A stretch of 8,307 nucleotides of DNA from positions 1 through 8,307 of the forward strand of contig DFJI01000042.1 in NCBI GenBank assembly GCA_002372235.1, read 5' to 3'. Source of the DNA: Prevotella sp. UBA3675 (GTDB taxonomy: Bacteria > Bacteroidota > Bacteroidia > Bacteroidales > Bacteroidaceae). The stretch's first letter is position 1. Each line of letters begins with the position of its first letter. Of this stretch, positions 1-6,368 are shown piece after piece. The translations under genes and the position numbers were made by a program. The notes beneath the pieces are model-generated. The model had not been told where the DNA came from and ran no database searches. It saw only the letters and a list, made by a program, of their open reading frames with translations.

Positions 1-996
1 CACAGCGAGGACATACAGATGGAATCTCTCGTCACGCCCCACGACATAGCCTCGGTGGATAGCACGATCGACTATGACAGACGTGAACCACTCCAAGCGT
101 CTTCCTGCCTCAACGCTCATGGGGGTGCTGCAATCGGTAGGCAGCAATTGAAGGTCGGTGCCCTCCAACTTGGCAATAGCCGCCTGTTGGTTCTTTTTGT
201 TAAGCACCAAGAGCAGATAGGTGTATTGGCTCGAATCCTGACTGATACGACTATCTTCGGCTGGTTTAGGAAGCAGCACGGATATAGGATACCACTCGTT
301 GAACAGCGGCATCTGCGGCGCATCGCCTTTCAAGCGATCCACGACTACCGTATCGGTGTTGAGAGACATATATTCGTCCATACATCCTATGACGAGGGCA
401 TCGTCGGAAGCTATCGGGAAGATGAAAGGAGAAGCCCGGAAGGCCGACACCGCCTTGACGAACTTGTTCTGTCGCGAACCATCGAACGCCTCCATGCAGT
501 CTTCCTCGTAAGAGTTGCCACTGATGAGCACACGTCCGTCTGACAGCAGGGCCGATGAAGGGAAGAAACGTTTCTTTTCCATGCAGCCATAGCCCTCGAA
601 AGTGCGCGTCTCAGGATCAAAAAGCTCCACGGTGAAAGTCTGTCCTATGCCTAACGCTTTCTCATGGCCAGCAGCCAGCAGCACTTTGCCTGACGGGAGT
701 GGTTGGCACAAGCCTTGGTCGTGGGTATAGACCATAGGCAGCACATGCCACTCGCTATTTTCGAAATACTCGGCGGTAGGTGTTGGCACGAAACCCGAAG
801 TATGACCTCCCATGACGTATGGGATGCCATTGATGATCAACGTAAATCCTCCACTACGTGGGATGTTAAGGTCGGGCAGCCGCTCCACCTGCACCTTTTT
901 CACGGTACAGGACATGGAGGCAGCAGCCTGTTGCTGTGCCTTTGCACCCGAGGCGAGCATCAGGAGCAACAAGATAAATAAGGTGCGCACGTACAT
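1..996 (-). CDS. Secreted Kelch-like beta-propeller protein, partial (C-terminus beyond left edge)
   Basis: An open frame of 332 codons runs from an ATG at 996 to the window edge without a stop, so the C-terminus is missing. The start is fixed by two in-frame TAA codons just upstream, separated from the ATG by one codon. Residues 1-20 form a signal peptide (Arg4, a run of Leu/Ile/Phe, then Ala-Lys-Ala before Gln21), so the product is exported. From about residue 50 the chain repeats a Kelch-like pattern: a strand ending in Gly-Gly (VMGGH, 61-65), an acidic-aromatic strand (TAEYF, 74-78), Trp83, then PSGKVLLAAG (101-110), FDPETRTF (126-133) and LSDGRVLISG (151-160). That supports a beta-propeller with at least two clear blades and weaker ones after residue 170. 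Such propellers usually bind proteins or glycans. No catalytic residues can be assigned, and the missing end could carry another domain. The gene diverges from alaS. The exact role is unknown. Confidence 0.8.
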   Translation of the reverse strand, partial: MYVRTLFILLLLMLASGAKAQQQAAASMSCTVKKVQVERLPDLNIPRSGGFTLIINGIPYVMGGHTSGFVPTPTAEYFENSEWHVLPMVYTHDQGLCQPLPSGKVLLAAGHEKALGIGQTFTVELFDPETRTFEGYGCMEKKRFFPSSALLSDGRVLISGNSYEEDCMEAFDGSRQNKFVKAVSAFRASPFIFPIASDDALVIGCMDEYMSLNTDTVVVDRLKGDAPQMPLFNEWYPISVLLPKPAEDSRISQDSSQYTYLLLVLNKKNQQAAIAKLEGTDLQLLPTDCSTPMSVEAGRRLEWFTSVIVDRAIHRGYVVGRDERFHLYVLAV

Positions 997-1033
997 TTCT
1001 TATTATGATGCTTTATTACCTGTAGATTTGATG

Positions 1034-1056
1034 ATTAGGAGTCATTAGAGTCTAAT
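1034..1056. repeat. Short direct repeat and palindrome in the Kelch gene leader
   Basis: Two near-identical units sit head to tail: ATTAGGAGTC at 1034-1043 and ATTAGAGTC at 1044-1052. The second overlaps a palindrome, ATTAGA-g-TCTAAT (1044-1056). On the minus strand this lies close to where transcription from the 1070-1063 box should begin, so it is well placed to act as an operator or as a leader hairpin for the Kelch gene. The pattern is visible directly. Any binding function is inference. Confidence 0.4.
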
Positions 1057-1062
1057 TGTATG

Positions 1063-1070
1063 CAAAATTA
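1063..1070 (-). promoter_or_regulatory. Putative -7 promoter box for the Kelch gene
   Basis: CAAAATTA on the plus strand reads TAATTTTG on the minus strand, an exact match to the Bacteroidota -7 consensus TAnnTTTG. It would start transcription near 1056-1058, giving a leader of about 60 nt before the ATG at 996. No convincing TTTG (-33) element lies about 19-21 bp upstream, so the call rests on the -7 box and its position. Confidence 0.5.
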
Positions 1071-1113
1071 CTAAAAATGCGTGAGAATGCTTCGCTTATT
1101 TGAGAAAAAAGAG

Positions 1114-1121
1114 TAATTTTG
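1114..1121 (+). promoter_or_regulatory. Putative -7 promoter box for alaS
   Basis: TAATTTTG matches the Bacteroidota -7 consensus TAnnTTTG exactly and lies 31 bp before the alaS ATG, for an expected leader of about 25-30 nt. At the usual -33 distance only a weak TTCG (1091-1094) is seen. A better TTTG at 1099-1102 is too close. Confidence 0.55.
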
Positions 1122-1132
1122 CACGCAAAATT
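1115..1132. promoter_or_regulatory. 18-bp dyad over the probable alaS transcription start (possible operator)
   Basis: AATTTTGC (1115-1122) and GCAAAATT (1125-1132) are perfect inverted copies two bases apart. The dyad overlaps the -7 box and the expected +1 of alaS, a classic operator position. E. coli alanyl-tRNA synthetase is known to repress its own gene by binding a palindrome flanking the transcription start, so autoregulation is a reasonable idea. Nothing here proves it, and part of the left arm is simply the promoter box. Confidence 0.4.
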
Positions 1133-1152
1133 GAAAATAACCCCAATTAATA

Positions 1153-3813
1153 ATGACTGCAAAAGAAATTCGCGACTCATTCAAGAAGTTTTTCGAGTCG
1201 AAAGGACATGCCATCGTGCCTTCAGCACCGATGGTGATCAAGGATGATCCGACACTTATGTTCACCAACGCCGGCATGAACCAGTGGAAAGACATTATCC
1301 TGGGCACACGCGACCCTGAGCCGCGCCGCCGTGCCGACACTCAGAAGTGCCTGCGCGTGAGCGGCAAGCACAACGACCTGGAAGAGGTAGGCCACGACAC
1401 CTATCACCACACCATGTTCGAGATGCTGGGCAACTGGTCGTTTGGCGACTACTTCAAGGAGGGCGCCATCGACATGGCCTGGGAGTATCTGGTCGATGTG
1501 CTGAAGCTGAACCCCGAGGACCTGTATGTCACCGTGTTCGAGGGCTCGCCCGAGGAAAACATCCCCCGCGACGACGAGGCCGCCAAGTACTGGGCCAAGC
1601 ACGTGCCTGCCGACCACATCATCAACGGCAACAAGCACGACAACTTCTGGGAGATGGGCGATACAGGTCCCTGCGGCCCTTGCTCAGAGATTCACGTTGA
1701 CAGCCGCACACCCGAGCAGCGCAAGGCCAGTGGCAAGACGGGCCGCGAGCTGGTGAACCAGGACGACCCACAGGTCATCGAGATATGGAACATCGTGTTC
1801 ATGCAGTTCAACCGCAAGGCCGACGGTTCACTGGAGCCCCTGTCGATGAACGTGATTGACACGGGCATGGGCTTCGAGCGACTGGTGCGCATGATGCAGG
1901 GCAAGCACTCTAACTACGACACCGACGTGTTCCAGCCCATCATCAAGGCCGAGGAGCAGATCACAGGACTGAAGTATAGGACTTTTGAGGAGGGGGAGAG
2001 CTCCGAGAACTCCGAGAGCTCCGAGGAAATCAACGTCGCCATGCGCGTATGCGCCGACCACCTGCGTGCCGTAGCCTTCTCAATTGCCGACGGCCAGCTG
2101 CCGTCGAACGCCAAGGCCGGCTACGTGATTCGTCGCATCCTGCGCCGCGCCGTGCGCTATGCCTACACGTTCCTCGGACAGAAAGAGGCTTTCCTCTACA
2201 AGCTGCTGCCCACGCTCATCGAAGAGATGGGCGATGCCTTCCCCGAACTGAAGGCCCAGCAACAGCTCATCGGAAAGGTGATGAAGGAGGAAGAAGACTC
2301 GTTCCTGCGCACACTGGACAAGGGCATCTCCATGCTCGACAAGGCAATGGAGCAGCTGCGCGGTGAAGGCAAGACCGAACTGGACGGCGTGCAGGCATTC
2401 CGCCTGTTCGATACCTACGGCTTCCCGCTCGACCTCACCGAGCTCATCTGCCGCGAGAACGGCTTCACCGTGAACGAGGAACAGTTCAACGGAGAGATGC
2501 AGAAACAGAAGGATCGCGCACGCAATGCGGCTCAGGTGGAGAACAGCGACTGGGTGGAGCTGAAGGCTGGCGAACAGCAGTTCGTGGGCTACGACTTCAC
2601 CGAATATGAGACCGAGATACTGCGCTATCGCAAGGTGACACAGAAGAAGAACGAGTTCTACGAACTGGTGCTCTCAGCCACACCTTTCTATGGCGAGATG
2701 GGCGGTCAGGTAGGCGAACAGGGCGTGCTGGTATCGGAGAATGAGACCATCGAAATCATTGACACCAAGCGCGAGAACAACCAGAGCGTACACATCGTGA
2801 AGCAGCTGCCAAAGGAGCCCACGGCGCAATTCATGGCCTGCGTAGATACCGACAAGCGCGATGCCTCGGCTGCCAACCACACCGCTACTCACCTGCTCGA
2901 CTATGCTCTGAAGCAGGTGCTGGGCGACCACGTGGAGCAGAAAGGCTCGTTCGTCAGCCCCGACACACTGCGCTTCGACTTCTCACACTTCGAGAAGGTG
3001 AGCGACGAGCAGCTGCGCGAGGTGGAACGCATCGTGAACGACATGATCCGTCAGGACATTCCGCTCGACGAGCATCGCGACACGCCGTTTGAAGAGGCCA
3101 AGAAGATGGGTGCCATCGCCCTGTTCGGCGAGAAGTATGGCGACAAGGTGCGCGTGGTGCGCTTCGGCCCGTCGTGCGAGTTCTGCGGCGGCATACACGC
3201 CAAGAGCACGGGTCGCATCGGCATGTTCAAGATTATCTCTGAGAGCAGTGTGGCCGCCGGCATCCGCCGCATTGAGGCCAAGACCGGCAAGGAGTGCGAG
3301 GAGCTGCTCTACAGCTTCGAGGATACGCTGAAGGCTGTGAAAGCATTCTTCAACAATGCAAAAGACTTGCAGGGCGTCATCCGCAAATATATTGAGGAGC
3401 ACGACACCATGAAGAAGGAGATAGAGGCATTCCAGGCACAGGCCGTGGAGCGTGCCGCCAAGCAACTGGTGGAGAAGGCACGCGAGGTGAACGGTGTGAA
3501 GGTGGTCACGGCTGTGCTCCCCATGGAGCCTGCCGCAGCCAAGGACCTGGCCTTCAAGGTGCGTGCTGCCGTAAGCGGTTCGCTGCTTTGCGTGCTGGGC
3601 ACCAGCCATCAGGACAAGCCACAGCTCACCATCATGCTGAGCGACGACCTCGTGGCCGACCACAGCCTGAATGCTGGGCAGATGGTGCGCGAGGCCGCCA
3701 AGCTCATACAAGGCGGTGGCGGCGGACAGCCCCACTTCGCCCAGGCCGGCGGCAAGAATGCCGACGGGCTGAGCGCAGCCGTTGACAAAGTGGTGGAACT
3801 GGCTAAGCTATAA
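1153..3813 (+). CDS. alaS: Alanyl-tRNA synthetase
   Basis: This cytoplasmic class II synthetase charges tRNA-Ala with alanine and clears mischarged Ser/Gly-tRNA-Ala. At 886 residues it is the normal full length for the bacterial enzyme. The N-terminal catalytic core shows the motif 2 region (CLRVSGKHNDLEEVGHD, about 66-82, running on to MFEMLGNWSFGDYF), TGPCGPCSEIH (171-181) and motif 3 GMGFERL (238-244). The tRNA-recognition helices follow (for example AGYVIRRILRRAVRYAYTFL). The editing domain keeps all four zinc ligands: His576 and His580 in HTATH, and Cys678 and His682 in CGGIH, equivalent to E. coli Cys666 and His670. The C-terminal domain ends with a glycine-rich stretch, QGGGGGQPHFAQAGG (about 853-867). 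The start lies in an AT-rich leader without a Shine-Dalgarno tract, as usual in Bacteroidota, and the protein begins where family members do. The one oddity is a Ser/Glu insert at 281-292 made by a 9-bp repeat. It is convergent with the downstream channel gene. Confidence 0.98.
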   Translation: MTAKEIRDSFKKFFESKGHAIVPSAPMVIKDDPTLMFTNAGMNQWKDIILGTRDPEPRRRADTQKCLRVSGKHNDLEEVGHDTYHHTMFEMLGNWSFGDYFKEGAIDMAWEYLVDVLKLNPEDLYVTVFEGSPEENIPRDDEAAKYWAKHVPADHIINGNKHDNFWEMGDTGPCGPCSEIHVDSRTPEQRKASGKTGRELVNQDDPQVIEIWNIVFMQFNRKADGSLEPLSMNVIDTGMGFERLVRMMQGKHSNYDTDVFQPIIKAEEQITGLKYRTFEEGESSENSESSEEINVAMRVCADHLRAVAFSIADGQLPSNAKAGYVIRRILRRAVRYAYTFLGQKEAFLYKLLPTLIEEMGDAFPELKAQQQLIGKVMKEEEDSFLRTLDKGISMLDKAMEQLRGEGKTELDGVQAFRLFDTYGFPLDLTELICRENGFTVNEEQFNGEMQKQKDRARNAAQVENSDWVELKAGEQQFVGYDFTEYETEILRYRKVTQKKNEFYELVLSATPFYGEMGGQVGEQGVLVSENETIEIIDTKRENNQSVHIVKQLPKEPTAQFMACVDTDKRDASAANHTATHLLDYALKQVLGDHVEQKGSFVSPDTLRFDFSHFEKVSDEQLREVERIVNDMIRQDIPLDEHRDTPFEEAKKMGAIALFGEKYGDKVRVVRFGPSCEFCGGIHAKSTGRIGMFKIISESSVAAGIRRIEAKTGKECEELLYSFEDTLKAVKAFFNNAKDLQGVIRKYIEEHDTMKKEIEAFQAQAVERAAKQLVEKAREVNGVKVVTAVLPMEPAAAKDLAFKVRAAVSGSLLCVLGTSHQDKPQLTIMLSDDLVADHSLNAGQMVREAAKLIQGGGGGQPHFAQAGGKNADGLSAAVDKVVELAKL
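1999..2025 (+). repeat. Three tandem 9-bp units inside alaS
   Basis: AGCTCCGAG, AACTCCGAG and AGCTCCGAG follow one another in frame and encode Ser-Ser-Glu, Asn-Ser-Glu and Ser-Ser-Glu (residues 283-291). They lie between the catalytic core and the tRNA-recognition helices, in an acidic surface-loop-like stretch. The repeat keeps the frame, so the enzyme should stay functional. It is likely a slippage-expanded or inserted low-complexity tract. Confidence 0.8.
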
Positions 3814-3844
3814 AAAAAAGAATCGTGTTGCGATAGGAATCTGC

Positions 3845-5011
3845 CTATGCCTGTTTCGGGAACTGCTGATAAATGACAAGCCCGAACTCACGGGCCGCAG
3901 CATAGATATATTCCATAATGAGAGAGGTGGCATGCTCATAGGCAGGGCCACCTTTTTCGTTGAGCCAGAAGACGAACTCGAGGGCCATGCCAGCCTGAGT
4001 GGCCTCGGCCTGCCGCACAAGGATGGTCATGTCGCTCAGCACGCTGGGCTGCGTGGCCAGCCATTGTTCTATGTGGGTTCTGAAAAGCGTGACGTTCGAC
4101 ACTTTCCCCTTCGTGTCCTCAGCCTCGGCAAAGCCATTGGCCACGAGCTGCTGCTTCGCAGCTTCATCCAGGAGCTGCACCGAACGGAAGTCGAAATAGA
4201 TCGTACGCGCCTGTTTGCGGCCAGGCCCCTCACGCATGCCGATCCAGTTCTGGAAAGCACCGTCGGCCAGCATCGTGGGTGGCACGGTGACGATGGTATT
4301 GTCGAAGTTGCGCACCTTCACCACGGTGAGCGAAATCTCTTCCACCGTGCCGTTGGCACCTGCCGAAGGAACCGTAATCCAGTCGCCCTTATGAAGCATG
4401 TCGTTAGAGGTAAGGCGGATGCCGGCCACCAGCCCCTTGATGGTGTCTTGAAACACCAGCATCATCACTGCCGAAGCTGCTCCCAAGCCAGCCAGCAACG
4501 TCATAGGACTCTGATTGACCAATATGCTGATAATCACAATCACGGCAATGAAAATCAGTATGATCTTCAACATGCCACAGAAAGAATAGAGGTACTGTTG
4601 CTTGGCCGTGCGCGTGTCGCCTTCCAGCAACTTCAGAGAGTCTATCATCACAATGATAGTGCGCACCATCATGACGGTGATATAAATGGCCGTCAGGCGA
4701 GCCAATATCTCACGCACGAAAGGAAACTCATAGAAAGTCAGCGGAAGAAGTTGCCAGATGACGATGGCTGGCACGATGTTGGAGGCCGAACGCAGCACTT
4801 CGTCATTCAGCAGCACATCGTCCCAAGCCGACGACGTGCGCGACGTAAGTTTATGAATAAGCGGAATGAATCGCCGGCAGACGTACCCGGAAAGGCTGGC
4901 CAAGACGATGGCCAAGACGACCAATACAAAATGACGAATATATGGGACTAACTCACCTGTCAATCCGCAGAGACTAATCAGTTCTTCTACATAAATCTTT
5001 ATATTTTCCAT
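3845..5011 (-). CDS. MscS-superfamily mechanosensitive ion channel, YbdG type
   Basis: The product is a 388-residue inner-membrane channel expected to open under membrane tension and release solutes during osmotic downshock. Hydrophobic segments lie at about 24-42, 76-96, 104-125 and 146-165, followed by the Gly/Ala-patterned pore helix (LLAGLGAASAVMMLVFQDTIKGLVAGI, 172-198) typical of MscS. After it comes the beta domain: the KGDWITVP stretch (208-215), GTVEEISLTVVKVRNFDNTIVTVP (221-244) and FQNWIGMREGPGR (253-265). The five-helix plan, the length and the NW-GM-E-GR stretch resemble E. coli YbdG (the MscM-type miniconductance channel) rather than the three-helix MscS. A cytosolic alpha/beta domain fills residues 270-388. 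ATG at 5011 is chosen. A TTG directly before it is the only other in-frame start, because TGA at 5017-5015 closes the frame. It lies 17 bp downstream of the carboxypeptidase gene and is probably co-transcribed with it. Ion selectivity and conductance cannot be read from sequence. Confidence 0.93.
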   Translation of the reverse strand: MENIKIYVEELISLCGLTGELVPYIRHFVLVVLAIVLASLSGYVCRRFIPLIHKLTSRTSSAWDDVLLNDEVLRSASNIVPAIVIWQLLPLTFYEFPFVREILARLTAIYITVMMVRTIIVMIDSLKLLEGDTRTAKQQYLYSFCGMLKIILIFIAVIVIISILVNQSPMTLLAGLGAASAVMMLVFQDTIKGLVAGIRLTSNDMLHKGDWITVPSAGANGTVEEISLTVVKVRNFDNTIVTVPPTMLADGAFQNWIGMREGPGRKQARTIYFDFRSVQLLDEAAKQQLVANGFAEAEDTKGKVSNVTLFRTHIEQWLATQPSVLSDMTILVRQAEATQAGMALEFVFWLNEKGGPAYEHATSLIMEYIYAAAREFGLVIYQQFPKQA

Positions 5012-5028
5012 CAATCACGGTATTTTTC

Positions 5029-6225
5029 TTATTGACACATTAATGCACAAACACGGTCTTGAAAAGCGCGTGCCTCTCTACTGCTCAACACGCCCTGATT
5101 GATCATGGCAAAACACAGCTCATGTCCATTGGCTGCTGTAGCATAGCCTGCCAATGAGATGATGCCTGTCAGGGTGCCGGTCTTTGCCTTCACATTTCCG
5201 GCGGCTGCCGTATCCTTCATGCGCTTCTTCAATGTCCCGTCCTCACCCGCCACGGGCAACGAGGGCAACAAATGAGCATAGATGCGAGGCTCATGCCACG
5301 CATAGCGCAAGAGCATGGTGAGCAGTTCGGGCGACACATAATTATAAAGAGACAGGCCACTACCGTCGGCAAAACGATAGCGACCGCTATCCAAGCCTAA
5401 ACGATTCACAAGCTGTTTTTCCATCGCACGGGCATGGGCGGCACGTGCCGGTCGGTGGCCGAAACTGGCAGCCAACTGATAGTACAGGCACTCGGCATAC
5501 AGGTTGTCGCTGTCTTTCATCATGTCTAACAGGAGCTGATCGATGCTGTGCTGGCAACTGCTCAGGAGGACGGCATCGAGTGGAGGGTGCTCCTCAAACG
5601 TGGTCACGCTGTCGAGAACGACTCCGCCCTCAGTCAGAGCAAGGGTCATGCGCTCCAGAAAGACATCCTTGCCCCCCACCAAGAGCGGCTTCAACATCGG
5701 ATTGTCATCGTCCCAGCACCAGCCTTCGCCCCACTCCAAATTGTCTTTCATGGAGCAATCGGTCACAATAGAGCCGCGAAGGGTATCTACACCCAGTTGC
5801 CGCACACGGTCAACGAAGTCACGAAGGTCGTTCATGTCGAACATGGGATCCATGCCTCCCACGACGAACAGGCTCCCCGAAAGCGTATGGTTCACGACTT
5901 CACCCGTGTAGTAGAGGCGTGTCTTCAGCTGATAGTCACCGCCCAGTTGGTTCAGCGCCGTAATGGCCGTCACCAACTTCATGGTAGATGCCGGACGCAT
6001 GGTCTGCCTGTGCTGATACTGATAGACGGCTGAGTCGGCAGTCAGGTCATAGACCATCAAGCCCAGCTGTGAGGTTTCCAACAGCGGATCGCTGCCAATA
6101 AGGGAGTCGAGCTGCGACTGCATGGACTGCGGCCAAGGCTGCTCATCGGCAGAAACACTTATCTCCTGCGCCTCGAGAGTCGCAGTCAGACAAAAGAAAA
6201 ATAAAATAGTGGCAATCTTCTTCAT
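5029..6225 (-). CDS. dacB: D-alanyl-D-alanine carboxypeptidase/endopeptidase, peptidase family S13 (PBP4 type)
   Basis: This periplasmic penicillin-binding protein trims the terminal D-Ala of peptidoglycan stem peptides and, in PBP4 relatives, cuts peptide crosslinks. It has 398 residues with a signal peptide at 1-19 (MKKIATILFFF..., Leu-Glu-Ala before Gln20). All three active-site motifs of serine penicillin-recognising enzymes are present: Ser80-Thr-Met-Lys83 (nucleophile), Ser239-Asp-Asn241 and Lys348-Thr-Gly350. Other S13 landmarks are GEGWCWDDDNPM (166-177) and FADGSGLSLYNYVSP (285-299). The region between the first two motifs is shorter than in E. coli PBP4 (about 477 residues), as is common in this phylum. 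The frame stays open upstream to 6279, but the first ATG is at 6225 and directly precedes the signal peptide. Earlier starts would be non-ATG and would put 18 residues before it. The gene diverges from nadB and leads the channel gene by 17 bp. Confidence 0.94.
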   Translation of the reverse strand: MKKIATILFFFCLTATLEAQEISVSADEQPWPQSMQSQLDSLIGSDPLLETSQLGLMVYDLTADSAVYQYQHRQTMRPASTMKLVTAITALNQLGGDYQLKTRLYYTGEVVNHTLSGSLFVVGGMDPMFDMNDLRDFVDRVRQLGVDTLRGSIVTDCSMKDNLEWGEGWCWDDDNPMLKPLLVGGKDVFLERMTLALTEGGVVLDSVTTFEEHPPLDAVLLSSCQHSIDQLLLDMMKDSDNLYAECLYYQLAASFGHRPARAAHARAMEKQLVNRLGLDSGRYRFADGSGLSLYNYVSPELLTMLLRYAWHEPRIYAHLLPSLPVAGEDGTLKKRMKDTAAAGNVKAKTGTLTGIISLAGYATAANGHELCFAMINQGVLSSREARAFQDRVCALMCQ

Positions 6226-6232
6226 TCTTTTG

Positions 6233-6240
6233 CAAAGATA
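6233..6240 (-). promoter_or_regulatory. Putative -7 promoter box for dacB and the channel gene
   Basis: CAAAGATA on the plus strand reads TATCTTTG on the minus strand, matching TAnnTTTG. Only 7 bases separate it from the dacB ATG, so the expected transcript starts within a few bases of the start codon and would be leaderless or nearly so. No clear -33 element is seen. Confidence 0.55.
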
Positions 6241-6339
6241 GTAAAGAGTTAGGAGTTTTTTGCACCTACTCTCGTACAAAAAAAGTTAAACGGTACAAAT
6301 AAACTACTCACTCCACACTTCTAACTCCTAACTCTTTAG

Positions 6340-6347
6340 TACCTTTG
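6340..6347 (+). promoter_or_regulatory. Putative -7 promoter box for nadB
   Basis: TACCTTTG matches the Bacteroidota -7 consensus TAnnTTTG and is followed by CAG. It lies 21 bp before the nadB ATG, giving an expected leader of about 15 nt. It mirrors the dacB box exactly about the repeat centre at 6290. A -33 TTTG is not evident at the expected distance. Confidence 0.6.
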
Positions 6348-6368
6348 CAGCGTTAAACACTAAAACAC

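Larger units (their letters stand above)
1061..1123. repeat. 12-bp perfect inverted repeat carrying both divergent -7 boxes
   Basis: TGCAAAATTACT at 1061-1072 is the exact reverse complement of AGTAATTTTGCA at 1112-1123, with 39 bp between them. Each arm contains a TAATTTTG promoter box pointing outward, one toward the Kelch gene and one toward alaS. Part of the match follows from both promoters resembling the consensus, but the arms continue on both sides of the 8-bp box. Confidence 0.6.
6231..6349. repeat. Long inverted repeat around the dacB/nadB divergent promoters
   Basis: Positions 6231-6257 and 6323-6349 are reverse complements at 25 of 27 positions, including 16 consecutive matches (6242-6257 against 6323-6338). 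The spacer is 65 bp. The outer 10 bp of each arm are the promoter boxes with their TGCA tail, TATCTTTGCA toward dacB and TACCTTTGCA toward nadB. The inner part is built on the unit GAGTTAGGAGTT. The symmetry extends well past the promoter consensus. The flanks (6222-6230 and 6350-6358) show no target-site duplication. Confidence 0.8.

Noticed and set aside
19..543. Plus-strand frame of 174 codons opposite the Kelch gene
   Set aside because: The minus-strand frame is open across the whole region, starts with a signal peptide and has Kelch motifs. The plus-strand product has no recognisable features.
2983..3735. 250-codon minus-strand frame inside alaS
   Set aside because: Antisense shadow of a GC-rich coding region whose plus-strand frame has all AlaRS editing residues. 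The His/Leu/Ala-rich product resembles nothing.
3833..3848. Hairpin ATAGG-aatctg-CCTAT between alaS and the channel gene as a shared terminator
   Set aside because: The stem is only 5 bp and AT-rich, and it overlaps the channel stop codon. The A-run at 3812-3819 (a T-run for the minus strand) is 13 bp from the stem, so it is not a standard intrinsic terminator.
3782..4951. Long plus-strand open frame (389 codons) opposite the channel gene
   Set aside because: It is the complement of a clear MscS-family gene. Its translation is rich in His, Arg and Gln, lacks any recognisable domain and overlaps the alaS end.
6226..6279. Upstream extension of dacB by 18 residues
   Set aside because: The extension has only non-ATG starts, runs through the promoter box and inverted repeat, and would place residues before a complete signal peptide.
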